This document shows, in pieces, positions 9,690-19,015 of a stretch of 64,000 nucleotides of DNA. The position numbers and the translations under genes are program-made. Positions within the stretch are counted from its first letter, which is position 1, and each line of letters opens with the position of its first letter. The notes under the pieces were generated by a model. That model had not been told where the DNA came from. It was given only the letters and a program-made list of their open reading frames with translations, and searched no databases. The stretch is from contig JAGDZP010000040.1 of the NCBI GenBank assembly GCA_049115735.1, forward strand, positions 27,931-91,930, written 5' to 3'. Source of the stretch: CAXBNB01 sp049115735 (GTDB taxonomy: Bacteria > Bacteroidota > Bacteroidia > Cytophagales > Cyclobacteriaceae).

Positions 9690-10885
9690 TCATACAACAA
9701 ATACTTGCTTCTTTTATTCTTATAATCTTCCAATCCGTCCTGCCAACTGGCCCTTATTTGATTTTCAGATAGCCCTGCTTCGATCTGCTTTTGCAATTGA
9801 TCTATTCCAGCTAGTTTTACAAAATAATTGTTGAAGAACTTTTCCTTGTCTTTTGATTTATTATAGAAGTCAATGATATGGCTCAGGTCAAGCTGATCTT
9901 TAACTTTTACTTTTCTCAGATCCACTCCGTAGCACACTTTATCTTGATATGGTGGGTATTTAGACATACCATCTATACTTTTAGGTGTGAATGAGAAATT
10001 ACCCATTGTACTATCAGGCAGGCCAATTACCTGAAAAGCATCATAGGTTCCACGACCAACACTAACTATAGTTCCTTCGAAAAGACATACAGAAGGATAT
10101 AACGCGATGGATTGATCATTCGGTAGATTAGGGGATGGCTTTACCGGAAGTGAATATGGAGTTTGGTGATCCCAGTTCTCCATTTCTAAGATCGATAATT
10201 TTAGTTTTTCCCCATTATCAATCCACTGTTCTCCAACAATCATTTTTGCATATTCTGCAGCCGTCAAACCATGCACGATCGGGATGGGATTTAGACCTAC
10301 ATAGGATTTATTTTTTAAGTCAAGGATTGGCCCATCTACGTAGTGACCATTTGGGTTGGGCCGATCAAGAATCAACATGTCAATTCCATTTTCTGCACAA
10401 GCTTCCATCATGTATTGCATGGCACTGAAGTAGGTGAAAAACCTTGCCCCAACATCTTGCATATCAAATATCACTATGTCCAGCCCGGCCATTTGTTCAG
10501 GAGTAGGTTTCTTTTTATTGCCATACATAGAAACCAAAGGTACGCCCGTCTTAGCGTCAATTTCGTTATTTACTTTCTCACCAGCATCGGCTTTACCTCT
10601 AAACCCATGTTCAGGGGCAAATACCTTTGCTACTTCAATTTTTGAAGCTATAAGCGTATCAAGGAGGTGTGTATTTCCGACAAGCGAGGTATGATTGACA
10701 AGCAAACCAACTTTTTTACCCTCTAGCAGTGGAAGATATTGATCCAAACGCTCTGCTCCTGTAATTATGTTTTTCTTGACTTCTTCCAGAACCACCTTTT
10801 CGGTGTTTTGTTTTGTTGGCTGGCAAGAGCATAAGAATGGTAGTGACAAGAGGAGGAATAAATGTTGGAAGTTGAGTTTATACAT
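9686..10885 (-). CDS. DUF1343 / NamZ-like exo-beta-N-acetylmuramidase lipoprotein
   Basis: A 399-residue protein of the DUF1343 family. The characterised member NamZ (GH171) removes terminal MurNAc from peptidoglycan fragments. The signal ends in LCSC with Cys21 as likely lipid attachment. Family motifs read GLLVNHTSLVG (about 59-69), FAPEHGFRGKADAGE (about 91-105), FDMQDVGARFFTYFSAM and LDRPNPNGHYVDGP. The length fits. Role by family: cell-wall recycling on the periplasmic or surface side. It is divergent from the LolC/E-like permease gene, with about 70 bases between. Confidence 0.9.
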   Translation of the reverse strand: MYKLNFQHLFLLLSLPFLCSCQPTKQNTEKVVLEEVKKNIITGAERLDQYLPLLEGKKVGLLVNHTSLVGNTHLLDTLIASKIEVAKVFAPEHGFRGKADAGEKVNNEIDAKTGVPLVSMYGNKKKPTPEQMAGLDIVIFDMQDVGARFFTYFSAMQYMMEACAENGIDMLILDRPNPNGHYVDGPILDLKNKSYVGLNPIPIVHGLTAAEYAKMIVGEQWIDNGEKLKLSILEMENWDHQTPYSLPVKPSPNLPNDQSIALYPSVCLFEGTIVSVGRGTYDAFQVIGLPDSTMGNFSFTPKSIDGMSKYPPYQDKVCYGVDLRKVKVKDQLDLSHIIDFYNKSKDKEKFFNNYFVKLAGIDQLQKQIEAGLSENQIRASWQDGLEDYKNKRSKYLLYD

Positions 10886-10957
10886 ATATTTTTGTCGAAA
10901 TCAGATTGATGACCAAATTTACCCAATAATATCCGGCAGGATCAAAAAAACAATAAT

Positions 10958-12175
10958 TTGAATTTACCCTATTTCATAGCTAGAAGAATCACCAACAAGA
11001 ATCAATCTTCTTTTTCATCGGTGATTTCAAGAATTGCCATGGTAAGTATCGCAGTTGGGCTGGGTGCTATGATTTTGTCATTTTTTATCCTTGGAGGATT
11101 TCAGCAAACCATCAAGAACAAAATCTTCAATTTCAAGGGACACCTTGAAGTCACACGCTACAACTTTGGAAATTCAGCCGAAGAACCTCCGATCAGCATC
11201 AATTCGGATTTCTACCAGATGAAGGATAGTATTGACTTTATTGAGCATGTACAAGATTTCGCGTATAAAGCAGGACTACTGAAGACCAAAGAAGAAGTTC
11301 AGGGAGTAGTATTCAAAGGGGTAGGGCAAAACTTTGACTCAGCCAGGTTTAAGCAAAATATGCTTGAAGGTGAACTTTTTCAGTTCAAAGAATCTGGCTA
11401 TAGTCAGCAGGTTGTCATTAGCAAAATCATATCAAAGACACTAAGGCTAAAAGTTGGTGATAAAGTATTCATATCGTTCGTGCAAAATCCACCAAGAACC
11501 AGAAGACTAGAGATAACCGGAATTTATGAGACTGGCTTAGAGGAATTTGACAAGCAACTCATAATTGGAGATATTGGCCTGGTTCGCAGAATGAACAATT
11601 GGCCGGATTCATTGGTCGGTGGGCATGAGGTCTTTATCAAGGATGCAATGAATATGGCACAAGCTGAAGAAGACTTGTTCAATATGATTGATATGAACCT
11701 GTTTGTGGACAAGGTGAGTGATAAGTATGTTCAGATTTTTGATTGGCTGAATCTATTGAATCAAAATGTAGCCATTTTTCTAGGCCTGATTCTTATAGTG
11801 GGAGCTGTCAATATGATTTCCATATTGCTGATACTGATTATGGAGCGTACCAATATGATTGGAGTCCTGCAGGCGCTGGGTGCACCGAGGAGGCAAATCA
11901 AGAGAATATTTCTTTTCAATGGGATGATATTGATAGTCAAGGGTTTGTTTTGGGGAAATGTGTTTGGTTTGCTGATAGCCTTTTTGCAGGATCAGTTCAA
12001 AATCATACCACTTGATCCGGAAAACTACTACATGTATTTTGTGCCAATTCACTGGGATTTTGGAATTTTATTCGGTCTGAACGTGCTCACATTTTTTGTG
12101 GTGAGCCTTGCATTGGGTATTCCTACCATTGTAGTGTCTCGTATCAAACCCATTGCCGCTATAAAATTTGATTAA
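10958..12175 (+). CDS. FtsX/LolC-E family ABC permease
   Basis: A 405-residue permease of the lipoprotein-release or MacB type: one N-terminal membrane helix (about residues 22-50), a large periplasmic domain (about 50-265), then three C-terminal helices of an FtsX domain (about 270-400). The text MISILLILIMERTNMIGVLQALGA is split between helix and coupling loop and is diagnostic of LolC/LolE. The start is TTG (NLPYFIARRI follows), supported by the conserved N-terminus. The ATPase partner LolD is not in the window. The likely role is moving lipoproteins from the inner membrane. Confidence 0.88.
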   Translation: MNLPYFIARRITNKNQSSFSSVISRIAMVSIAVGLGAMILSFFILGGFQQTIKNKIFNFKGHLEVTRYNFGNSAEEPPISINSDFYQMKDSIDFIEHVQDFAYKAGLLKTKEEVQGVVFKGVGQNFDSARFKQNMLEGELFQFKESGYSQQVVISKIISKTLRLKVGDKVFISFVQNPPRTRRLEITGIYETGLEEFDKQLIIGDIGLVRRMNNWPDSLVGGHEVFIKDAMNMAQAEEDLFNMIDMNLFVDKVSDKYVQIFDWLNLLNQNVAIFLGLILIVGAVNMISILLILIMERTNMIGVLQALGAPRRQIKRIFLFNGMILIVKGLFWGNVFGLLIAFLQDQFKIIPLDPENYYMYFVPIHWDFGILFGLNVLTFFVVSLALGIPTIVVSRIKPIAAIKFD

Positions 12176-12181
12176 GATCGA

Positions 12182-12928
12182 ATGAGCACTTTTAAGGATC
12201 ATTTTTCAGGTCATTCAACCAACTATCAAAAGTTTAGACCGGATTACCCGATAGAATTGTTTGAATTCTTGTCCAGCCAATGTGAAGAACACAAATACGC
12301 CTGGGATGCCGGAACTGGAAATGGACAATGTGCTGTACACTTAGCTGACTTTTTTGAAAAGATATTGGCTACAGATCCAAGTGCAAACCAAATCGCTGAA
12401 GCCATACAGAACGAGAATATTGCCTACGATGTGTCAAAGGCAGAAGACTGTCCCGGAGGGGATGACCTCTTCGATTTGATCACAGTGGCTCAGGCATTTC
12501 ACTGGTTTGACTTTCAGGCTTTCTTTGCTGAACTAGAGCGAGTGATTAAACCGAATGGAATTTTTGCGGTTTGGACATATACCCACGCAAAAGTGACTAC
12601 AGATATTGATGAGGTTTACTTGAAGTTCTATAACGATGTGGTAGGGATGTACTGGCCGCCGGAACGAAGGTTTGTAGAGGAAAAATACGAGTCAATAAAA
12701 TTTCCTATGACAGAGATAGAGGCGCCTGAGTTTGAAATAGAATTGGAATATTCTATGACAGATTATATGTCTTACTTGGGCACATGGTCGGCAGTGAAAA
12801 ACTTCAAAAAAGAACAAGGTACTAATCCTCTTAACGTGATAGAAAAAGAGTTGACCACTGCTTGGGGTAATCCCGATTTAGTCAGAAAGGTGGTATGGCC
12901 ACTTCACTTGCGACTGTTCAGAAACTAG
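12182..12928 (+). CDS. class I SAM-dependent methyltransferase
   Basis: A 248-residue methyltransferase with a Rossmann fold. Motif I reads WDAGTGNGQ (about residues 41-49), motif II ILATDPS (about 61-67), and the post-II region FDLITVAQAFHWFD carries the AxAFHWFD signature of the Methyltransf_11 group close to yeast Crg1/trans-aconitate-type enzymes. The acceptor is unknown. It starts 6 bases after the permease gene and may be co-transcribed. Its last codon overlaps the convergent bioA by 4 bases. It is not obviously BioC, since it is on the opposite strand from the biotin genes and has the wrong signature. Confidence 0.85.
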   Translation: MSTFKDHFSGHSTNYQKFRPDYPIELFEFLSSQCEEHKYAWDAGTGNGQCAVHLADFFEKILATDPSANQIAEAIQNENIAYDVSKAEDCPGGDDLFDLITVAQAFHWFDFQAFFAELERVIKPNGIFAVWTYTHAKVTTDIDEVYLKFYNDVVGMYWPPERRFVEEKYESIKFPMTEIEAPEFEIELEYSMTDYMSYLGTWSAVKNFKKEQGTNPLNVIEKELTTAWGNPDLVRKVVWPLHLRLFRN

Positions 12929-14199
12929 CCCTCAATCTTTTCTGCTAGAAAATCCAATATAGCATTGTAGATTTCTTCAAGTTGAGATTCTTCCATGACA
13001 TAGGGTGGCATTATATAGATCACGTTTCCAAGTGGCCTGAGTAAAATGTTTCTTTCGATAAAATAAGGAAAAATCTGCTTTCTAATCGCATTATCATAAG
13101 AAGTACCATCATTGTTCTTGATTTCAAATGCCAGGATTGTACCCAATACCCTGATGTTCTCAACTTTTTGATTGTCCTCTAATTTTTTGGCAAACAGAAG
13201 ATGCTTTTCGTTGATCATTTGCCTGGATGAGGTGCACTTTTCGTGCATTAAGATGTCAAAACTCGCATTGGCAGCCGCACAGGCAATAGGATTTCCTGTA
13301 TAAGAATGTCCATGTAGCAGTGCCTTGCTTAGTTCATCACTTTGGAAAGCATCTACTATCTTTTGATTGCAGGTCGTAATACCCATAGCCAGCGTTCCAC
13401 CTGTGAGCCCCTTGGAAAGACACATTATATCAGCGTCATTGCGGGTATGATCTGTGGCAAATAATTTACCAGTTCTACCAAATCCTGTCATTACTTCGTC
13501 AGCTATGCAAATGATGTCTTTTGATTTAGCCAGGTCCATCAGCTCATCCAATACTTCCGGACTGTAAACCCTCATACCACCGGATCCCTGTACAAGAGGC
13601 TCAAAAATGAAAGAGGCAATGTCTTCTTGGTTTATCAACTTTTTGAAATGCTCAATGACTGAATCTCTATTCTCCTCTGTTGGGAGTTGAATCAATTCTA
13701 TGTCAAATAGGAAAGGGAAGAATGGCTTGGTGAAAATGCTACGATCTCCTACAGACATGGACCCAAAGGTGTCCCCATGATAGGCACCTTCCATGGCGAT
13801 TACTTTGGTTTTGTGTTTTTGATTCTTGTTGTACCAATATTGAAATGCCATTTTCAAGGCAACTTCTACCGATGTACTACCGTCATCTGAAAAGAAAAAT
13901 TTGGCCATCTGCTCCGGTACAATCTTTTTAAGATTCTGCACTAATTTTTGGGCGGGATCATGAGTAAAACCTGCAAAAATTACATGCTCAAGTTGCTTGG
14001 CCTGTTCGTAAATAGCTTTGGCAATTTCTTTGTTTCCATGACCATGAATACTTACCCACCAGCTGGATACTCCATCAATGATTTTTCTTCCGTCATCGGT
14101 ATGTAAGTATACTCCATCGCCTTTAACAATTTTCACTGGGTTAATGTCCGTAATTAGTGGAGTAAATGGAGGCCAAATAAGAGATGTAGATTCAGACAT
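12925..14199 (-). CDS. bioA: adenosylmethionine-8-amino-7-oxononanoate aminotransferase BioA
   Basis: A 424-residue class III PLP aminotransferase that makes 7,8-diaminopelargonate from KAPA using SAM as amino donor. Motifs include the N-terminal WWVSIHGHGN (about 47-56), MEGAYHGDTFGSMS (about 136-149), IADEVMTGFGRTGKLFA (about 231-247) and LSKGLTGG, whose Lys is the PLP Schiff-base residue. It is the last gene of bioF-bioD-bioA, starting 2 bases after the bioD stop, which implies translational coupling. Confidence 0.95.
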   Translation of the reverse strand: MSESTSLIWPPFTPLITDINPVKIVKGDGVYLHTDDGRKIIDGVSSWWVSIHGHGNKEIAKAIYEQAKQLEHVIFAGFTHDPAQKLVQNLKKIVPEQMAKFFFSDDGSTSVEVALKMAFQYWYNKNQKHKTKVIAMEGAYHGDTFGSMSVGDRSIFTKPFFPFLFDIELIQLPTEENRDSVIEHFKKLINQEDIASFIFEPLVQGSGGMRVYSPEVLDELMDLAKSKDIICIADEVMTGFGRTGKLFATDHTRNDADIMCLSKGLTGGTLAMGITTCNQKIVDAFQSDELSKALLHGHSYTGNPIACAAANASFDILMHEKCTSSRQMINEKHLLFAKKLEDNQKVENIRVLGTILAFEIKNNDGTSYDNAIRKQIFPYFIERNILLRPLGNVIYIMPPYVMEESQLEEIYNAILDFLAEKIEG

Positions 14200-14201
14200 A
14201 A

Positions 14202-14804
14202 TTAAAGTGTTATTGAAGATGCTATGTTTTTTATAGTTTGTGAATCTACTTTGGGCAGTTCATTTATTCTGAAAAGAAGTTTCAACCCGGAGTATTTGAT
14301 AATATAGTCTTCTGTTGATGGAGTAGGGTCTCCGTTAAAGACAATGCCCTTTATTTTGTAATTATTGGATTTAAGATAATCGATGGAAAGAAGCGTGTGG
14401 TTGATGCTTCCCAGGTAATTTCTCGATACAAGTATTACTTCCAGGTCAAATTTCTTCGCTACGTCAATAACGAGTTCTTTGTCATTGATCGGTACCATAA
14501 TGCCACCGGCTCCTTCAATGATCATGTGGTTGTCTGTTTCTGGTATTGATAAATTTGAAACTGAAATGTCTTTACCTTCCAGAGCGGCAGAGGCGTGTGG
14601 TGACATTGGATGTTCCAGCATCAAGCCTTCTGGATGTATTTTAATATCGGGGCTGCATAGCTCTCGAATAGTGTCAGAATCTGTAGGTCTTCCGGCCTGT
14701 ACAGGTTTCCAGTAGTCAGCTTGCAATGCTTCGGTTAATATGGCGCTTACGACTGACTTTCCGCTATCCGTATCTATCCCTGTAATGAAGTATTTGTTCG
14801 GCAT
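14202..14804 (-). CDS. bioD: dethiobiotin synthetase BioD
   Basis: A 200-residue ATP-dependent carboxylase closing the ureido ring to give dethiobiotin. The P-loop near the N-terminus is GIDTDSGKS at 9-17, the family's G-x-D-T-x-x-G-K form. WKPVQAG follows near 32-38 and EGAGGIMVPI near 95-104. It lies between bioF (25-base gap) and bioA (2-base gap) on the same strand, so function and context agree. Confidence 0.94.
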   Translation of the reverse strand: MPNKYFITGIDTDSGKSVVSAILTEALQADYWKPVQAGRPTDSDTIRELCSPDIKIHPEGLMLEHPMSPHASAALEGKDISVSNLSIPETDNHMIIEGAGGIMVPINDKELVIDVAKKFDLEVILVSRNYLGSINHTLLSIDYLKSNNYKIKGIVFNGDPTPSTEDYIIKYSGLKLLFRINELPKVDSQTIKNIASSITL

Positions 14805-14829
14805 TGAGAAAAGGAATTGTAATTTTCTT

Positions 14830-15966
14830 TTATTGAATAACTCGCTTCAATTCAACAATCAATCGTTCTATTTCCTGCTCAGAATTGTGCGTGTGCAATG
14901 ATACTCTTAATCTTTCAGTTCCTGCTTTTACAGTTGGAGAAAGTATTGGACGGACATCAAGTCCTCCACTTTGGAGCTGTTTAGCTATTTTCTTTATTCT
15001 TTCATTCCCGGGGATAATGATTGGTTGTATGGCAGTTTGACTATTAGGCTTTTCTACTTTTTCAATGGAGCCAATTTCTTTTGTGAATAATGTATTGAAC
15101 AAATGAATTTTTTCTTTCAAGTTGGCTTGTAGCCACATGTTTTCCTTAAGGTGCTCAAAAGCTGCATCAATAGAAAATATGCTATGAATAGGTAGGGCTG
15201 TAGTGTAAATAAAAGGTCTGGCAAAATTTAAGAGATATTCAATCAGTTCTTGTGAACCTGCAATACAAGCCCCATGCACACCCATACCTTTGCCAAAGGT
15301 GTACACTCGTGCCATAAATTCTTTCTGAAGCCCCATTTCACAGACGAGCCCGGAACCACCTTCTCCAAATACGCCAGTGCCATGAGCTTCATCGACTATG
15401 AGGTGTGCTCCATGTTGTTTGGTAAGCTGTACGATCTCTTGTATTGGAGCAAAATCTCCATCCATAGAATATACTGATTCGATAATCACATAGATGTTTC
15501 CTTCAGCCCGTTTCAGTTTCAGTTCCAAATCTTCCAAGTCGTTGTGACGAAAGGAAATGCTATCAGCTTTACTCAACCAGGCACCTTCTTTGAGACATAC
15601 ATGAGAAAGGCTATCATAAAGAATGGTATCACCTTTTTGAGGTACAGAGGCAATCAAGGCAAGGTTGGCATTGTATCCAGAATTAAACAAGAGGGAGGCT
15701 TCCGCTTTGAATATTCCACTTATTTTTATTTCTAGTTCCTCATATTCTGAACTGTTTCCAGCTAGCAAGCGTGAGCCAGTCGACCCATTTTTATTTACGA
15801 TTGTCGAATAGTCGTAGGAGTTAATTCTTTCAAAAAGTTCTTCTGATCTGGCAAGCCCCAGGTAGTCATTTGAAACAAAATCAACCAGCGAGTTGTTCTG
15901 ACTTAGCGAACGATTGTTTCCGGCAGTTTTGCGTTCCTTTAACCTGGACTGAATTGGGTTGCTCAT
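14830..15966 (-). CDS. bioF: 8-amino-7-oxononanoate synthase BioF
   Basis: A 378-residue alpha-oxoamine synthase joining pimeloyl-ACP/CoA and alanine with PLP. Recognisable motifs are DFVSNDYLGLA (about 29-39), STGSRLLAGN (about 62-71), IVDEAHGTGVFG (about 190-201) and TFGKGMGVHGACIAG, whose Lys binds PLP. It is the first gene of the bioF-bioD-bioA operon. bioB, bioC and bioH are not in this window, so the pathway is split across the genome. Confidence 0.95.
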   Translation of the reverse strand: MSNPIQSRLKERKTAGNNRSLSQNNSLVDFVSNDYLGLARSEELFERINSYDYSTIVNKNGSTGSRLLAGNSSEYEELEIKISGIFKAEASLLFNSGYNANLALIASVPQKGDTILYDSLSHVCLKEGAWLSKADSISFRHNDLEDLELKLKRAEGNIYVIIESVYSMDGDFAPIQEIVQLTKQHGAHLIVDEAHGTGVFGEGGSGLVCEMGLQKEFMARVYTFGKGMGVHGACIAGSQELIEYLLNFARPFIYTTALPIHSIFSIDAAFEHLKENMWLQANLKEKIHLFNTLFTKEIGSIEKVEKPNSQTAIQPIIIPGNERIKKIAKQLQSGGLDVRPILSPTVKAGTERLRVSLHTHNSEQEIERLIVELKRVIQ

Positions 15967-16158
15967 GCCGACAAATTTTCATGAATAAAAGATCACCTGC
16001 AAGACATTCCTTTCAAAATTGGAATTGCAAGGGATAAAAGAATTTGAAATGGACAAGTTTCAGTTTTTTAATTTTTTCTATTGATCAATCTGATACAATT
16101 TTGTCCACAGTCGTTGAGACATCTTAGCGATACACAACACACCCAAACCGGACTAGAT

Positions 16159-17139
16159 TTGAAAAAATCATTCTTACTATTGTTTCTTGCTTTTCCTACT
16201 CTCAGTCAGGCTCAGGACTCAACGATGTTGCGAAGAGAAATACAAGTGACTGTAGACAATGATGCTTTGTTTTTTGGAAAGAATGACAAATACTATAGCA
16301 GTGGCGTATTTATCAAATATCGGCGGCTGATTCGGGAAGAAAAGGCATTGTTCAGGCTTTTTAACAAAAAAGGCAAACTTTCCAAAGCTATTGTGTCCTA
16401 TGATTTTGTCCACAGAATGTACACGGCTAGTGATATCGATGAACGGAAGGTAGAGAAGGTTGACAGACCTTATGCGGGTTGGTTTAGTGCCAACCTGGGC
16501 TTGGCGTATCATTTCAAAAAAAATTCAGTTCTTAATTTTGACATTGATCTTGGTTGGTTGGGTCCTGATACGCGTACCGATGATATACAAATCTGGTGGC
16601 ATGATATCCTGAATATGAAGGATCCTAATGGTTGGGGCTATCAGATTAACAACACTCCTGCAGCAAACATCTCTTTGCTATACCTAAAAAGGTTGTTGAA
16701 GGCATCTAAGGGAGTAGATTTTATTACTGAGCAATTTGCGCAATTTGGCACCATTCGTAATAACATTCGAAGTGGTATGACCATACGGATGGGCAATATT
16801 GGTAATCTGGACAACTCCATTTACACCAATAGCAAGATGGGGCAGATGAAAAAACGAGCCAAAGACATAGCAGTTCCCCAGCGCACCCAAGAAATCTATT
16901 TTTATTTTAATGCTACTTTTGAGCGAGTGTTTTACAATACCACCATTGAAGGAAATTTTATTGGAGAACCCAGTGCATTCACAAAGGTGGCAGAACCATG
17001 GGTGTTTCACCATACATGGGGCTTTGCCCGAAGTGGAAGACTATTCGATTGGAGGATTGCTGCCGTGTTTCGAAGTACAGAAGTAAAAGACGCCAAAAGG
17101 CATAAATACATTGCAATTACACTGGCGCAGAGGTTTTGA
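16159..17139 (+). CDS. LpxR-like outer-membrane lipid A deacylase (DUF2219)
   Basis: An outer-membrane barrel protein of the LpxR/DUF2219 family; LpxR removes the 3'-acyloxyacyl group of lipid A. I prefer the TTG at 16159 because it gives a clean signal peptide (KKSFLLLFLAFPTLSQAQ); a longer frame opens at TTG 16081 without a signal at its start. The mature protein begins with EIQVTVDNDALFFGKND, and the family's N/D-x-Y-S-x-G-V pattern is seen as KYYSSGVFIKY. A later PYAGWFSANLGLAY strand matches the RPYAGW hallmark. The barrel ends in ITLAQRF with a terminal Phe. It is monocistronic. Confidence 0.82.
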   Translation: MKKSFLLLFLAFPTLSQAQDSTMLRREIQVTVDNDALFFGKNDKYYSSGVFIKYRRLIREEKALFRLFNKKGKLSKAIVSYDFVHRMYTASDIDERKVEKVDRPYAGWFSANLGLAYHFKKNSVLNFDIDLGWLGPDTRTDDIQIWWHDILNMKDPNGWGYQINNTPAANISLLYLKRLLKASKGVDFITEQFAQFGTIRNNIRSGMTIRMGNIGNLDNSIYTNSKMGQMKKRAKDIAVPQRTQEIYFYFNATFERVFYNTTIEGNFIGEPSAFTKVAEPWVFHHTWGFARSGRLFDWRIAAVFRSTEVKDAKRHKYIAITLAQRF

Positions 17140-17230
17140 GAATCCCAATTCGAGGAATTTTCACAAACTCAATTGCACTATCGAATAATAAAGCACTATT
17201 TGATAAGTTTTTCTTAAGAAAATTAAATTA

Positions 17231-17238
17231 TATATTTG
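17231..17238 (+). promoter_or_regulatory. candidate Bacteroidota -7 element
   Basis: TATATTTG matches the Bacteroidota sigma-A -7 consensus TAnnTTTG and lies 26 bases before the ATG of the PorT-like gene. A TTTG occurs at 17199-17202 but is spaced farther than the usual 19-21 bases, so only the -7 box is convincing. Confidence 0.45.
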
Positions 17239-17263
17239 AATATTATAACTAAAACAAAGAAGT

Positions 17264-17830
17264 ATGAAAAAGTTAGGTGTATTGGCAGCATTGTGTCTGC
17301 TCGTTGTATTTTCTTCCAATGCTCAGGGTGTTGGTTTTGGACTTAAAGGTGGTCTGAACATGGCAAAACTCAGTGGTGATGGCCTTTCTGATCCTTCAAA
17401 CAGAACAGGTATGCACTTTGGTGCATATGTGCGCATTAAAATGGGAGGTATTGGTTTACAACCGGAAGCATATTATTCTATGCAGGGAACCAAATTGTCA
17501 GCAGGCACGGTAAAGGAGACCATAGATGCAAACTATCTTAATGTTCCTGTACTATTGAGATTTAATCCTGTACCAATTATCAATTTTCATATTGGACCTC
17601 AGTTCGGGATTCTAATGAGTGCAAGTGATTCCGATGGAGATATTAAGGATCAGTTGAAAAGTAGTGATATTTCAGCAGCTATCGGTGCTGGGCTCGATTT
17701 GCCATTTGGCTTGAATTTCACACTAAGATACGTAAAAGGACTATCTGGCATTAATGATGGAGGATCGTCCGTTAAAAACAATACCTTTCAAATTTCAGTC
17801 GGATACGACCTGGTTAAGGTTGGTAAATAA
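17264..17830 (+). CDS. PorT-like outer-membrane beta-barrel protein
   Basis: A 188-residue exported barrel of the outer_membrane_beta-barrel (PorT/OMP_b-brl_2) class. The signal peptide MKKLGVLAALCLLVVFSSNAQ is followed by the typical first strand GFGLKGGLNMAKLSG. Alternating strands such as NVPVLLRFNP and NFHIGPQFGIL follow, and a last strand NTFQISVGYDLVKVG. The function of such small barrels is generally unknown; PorT itself works with type IX secretion. It is a single gene with a strong terminator behind it. Confidence 0.85.
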   Translation: MKKLGVLAALCLLVVFSSNAQGVGFGLKGGLNMAKLSGDGLSDPSNRTGMHFGAYVRIKMGGIGLQPEAYYSMQGTKLSAGTVKETIDANYLNVPVLLRFNPVPIINFHIGPQFGILMSASDSDGDIKDQLKSSDISAAIGAGLDLPFGLNFTLRYVKGLSGINDGGSSVKNNTFQISVGYDLVKVGK

Positions 17831-17850
17831 GAATTATTACCTAGAAACGA

Positions 17851-17884
17851 AAAAGCGAGGGAAGAAATTTCCTCGCTTTTTTTT
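17851..17884 (+). terminator. intrinsic terminator
   Basis: AAAAGCGAGG at 17851-17860 pairs with CCTCGCTTTT at 17871-17880 around a 10-base loop and runs into eight Ts. It lies 21 bases after the stop of the PorT-like gene and is the clearest rho-independent terminator in the window. Confidence 0.9.
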
Positions 17885-18046
17885 ACTCGGAACTTAGAAA
17901 GACAAAAGATAGTATCTTAAGAATCAGTCCAAATTATAATCTTTACAAAAAGGAAAAATGAGAGTTGATTATCTTAAGGATTAATTCAGAACTTTTCAAT
18001 TGTAAGTTCTAAAAAGGACATGTTTTATTGCAATAAATTTAGTCCT

Positions 18047-19015
18047 ATGGAAAGAGTGTTCAGAACTGAAATAAAAATACCCAAGTCTGCGGCTAGTCTC
18101 GGCCTAAACGATAAGGTGCTTACCATCGGCTCCTGCTTCTCGGATGTAATAGGATCGTACCTCAGTGGCTATAAGTTTAAGGCTGTAGTCAACCCATTTG
18201 GAACGGTGTATAATCCTATCTCCATTTTTAATTTATTAACAGAGGAGGAGTGGAACTGGTCAAGGTTAGTAGAGGTCAATGACTTGGTATTCCACTATGA
18301 TGCTCACTCGAGTTTTTGTGCTGAATCCAATGATGAATTAAAAGAAAAGTTAGGTGATCTTAAAAGTCAAACAATCAACAAGTTAAGATCAGCTGATTGG
18401 CTCATCGTTACGTTCGGAACATCATTGGTTTATAGGCTAAAGGATACCAACGAAATAGTAGCCAATTGCCACAAAATTCCTCAAAGCCAGTTTGAAAAAC
18501 ATGCTTTGTCGGTAAAGGATATGCTAAAGGCATTTGAAGAGTTTTATGAAGAAATTAAGGTCCAGAATCCGGGATTGAAAATTATTCTGACAGTGAGTCC
18601 AGTTCGCCATATCAAGGATGGCTTGGTGGACAATGCAGTGAGTAAATCAAAACTGCGAATATCCTGTGATGAGATTGACCAACAATATGAAAATGTGCAT
18701 TACTTTCCATCGTACGAGATTATGATGGATGATTTGCGGGACTATCGATTTTATAAGCCTGACATGATTCACCCTAATGAAGTTGCCGAGGAGTACATTT
18801 GGCAACAGTTTCAGAATTGTTACTTTGATGATGCTACTAAGAAATTTGTACAGGAGTGGGGCAAAATGAAATCAGCGATTTCTCATCGGCCATTTAATGT
18901 TCGCTCAGCAGGTCATCAACAATTCCTGGCTAAGACTATAAAGGATCTTGACAGGTTTAAGGCAATGGTGGACGTGAGGGAAGAAGAAAGACAACTGAAA
19001 GATCAACTACTATGA
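18047..19015 (+). CDS. GSCFA domain protein
   Basis: A 322-residue protein (from the ATG at 18047; an in-frame ATG at 18020 would add nine residues) with the GSCFA domain. The naming motif is TIGSCFSD, near residues 27-34. FGTVYNPISI, a Ser-His-type IVTFGTSLVYRL block and SPVRHIKDGL follow, and MIHPNEVAEEYIW carries the late conserved His. The fold is related to SGNH/GDSL hydrolases. The substrate is unknown. The stop overlaps the start of the YyaL-like gene (ATGA), so the two are translationally coupled. Confidence 0.85.
   Translation: MERVFRTEIKIPKSAASLGLNDKVLTIGSCFSDVIGSYLSGYKFKAVVNPFGTVYNPISIFNLLTEEEWNWSRLVEVNDLVFHYDAHSSFCAESNDELKEKLGDLKSQTINKLRSADWLIVTFGTSLVYRLKDTNEIVANCHKIPQSQFEKHALSVKDMLKAFEEFYEEIKVQNPGLKIILTVSPVRHIKDGLVDNAVSKSKLRISCDEIDQQYENVHYFPSYEIMMDDLRDYRFYKPDMIHPNEVAEEYIWQQFQNCYFDDATKKFVQEWGKMKSAISHRPFNVRSAGHQQFLAKTIKDLDRFKAMVDVREEERQLKDQLL

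Noticed and set aside
12182..12928. Methyltransferase as BioC of the biotin operon
   Set aside because: It is on the opposite strand, convergent with bioA, and its AFHWFD signature suits the Crg1/trans-aconitate-type group better than BioC.
16081..16158. Longer TTG start for the LpxR-like gene
   Set aside because: The extra 26 residues precede a clear signal peptide, so the TTG at 16159 is more likely.
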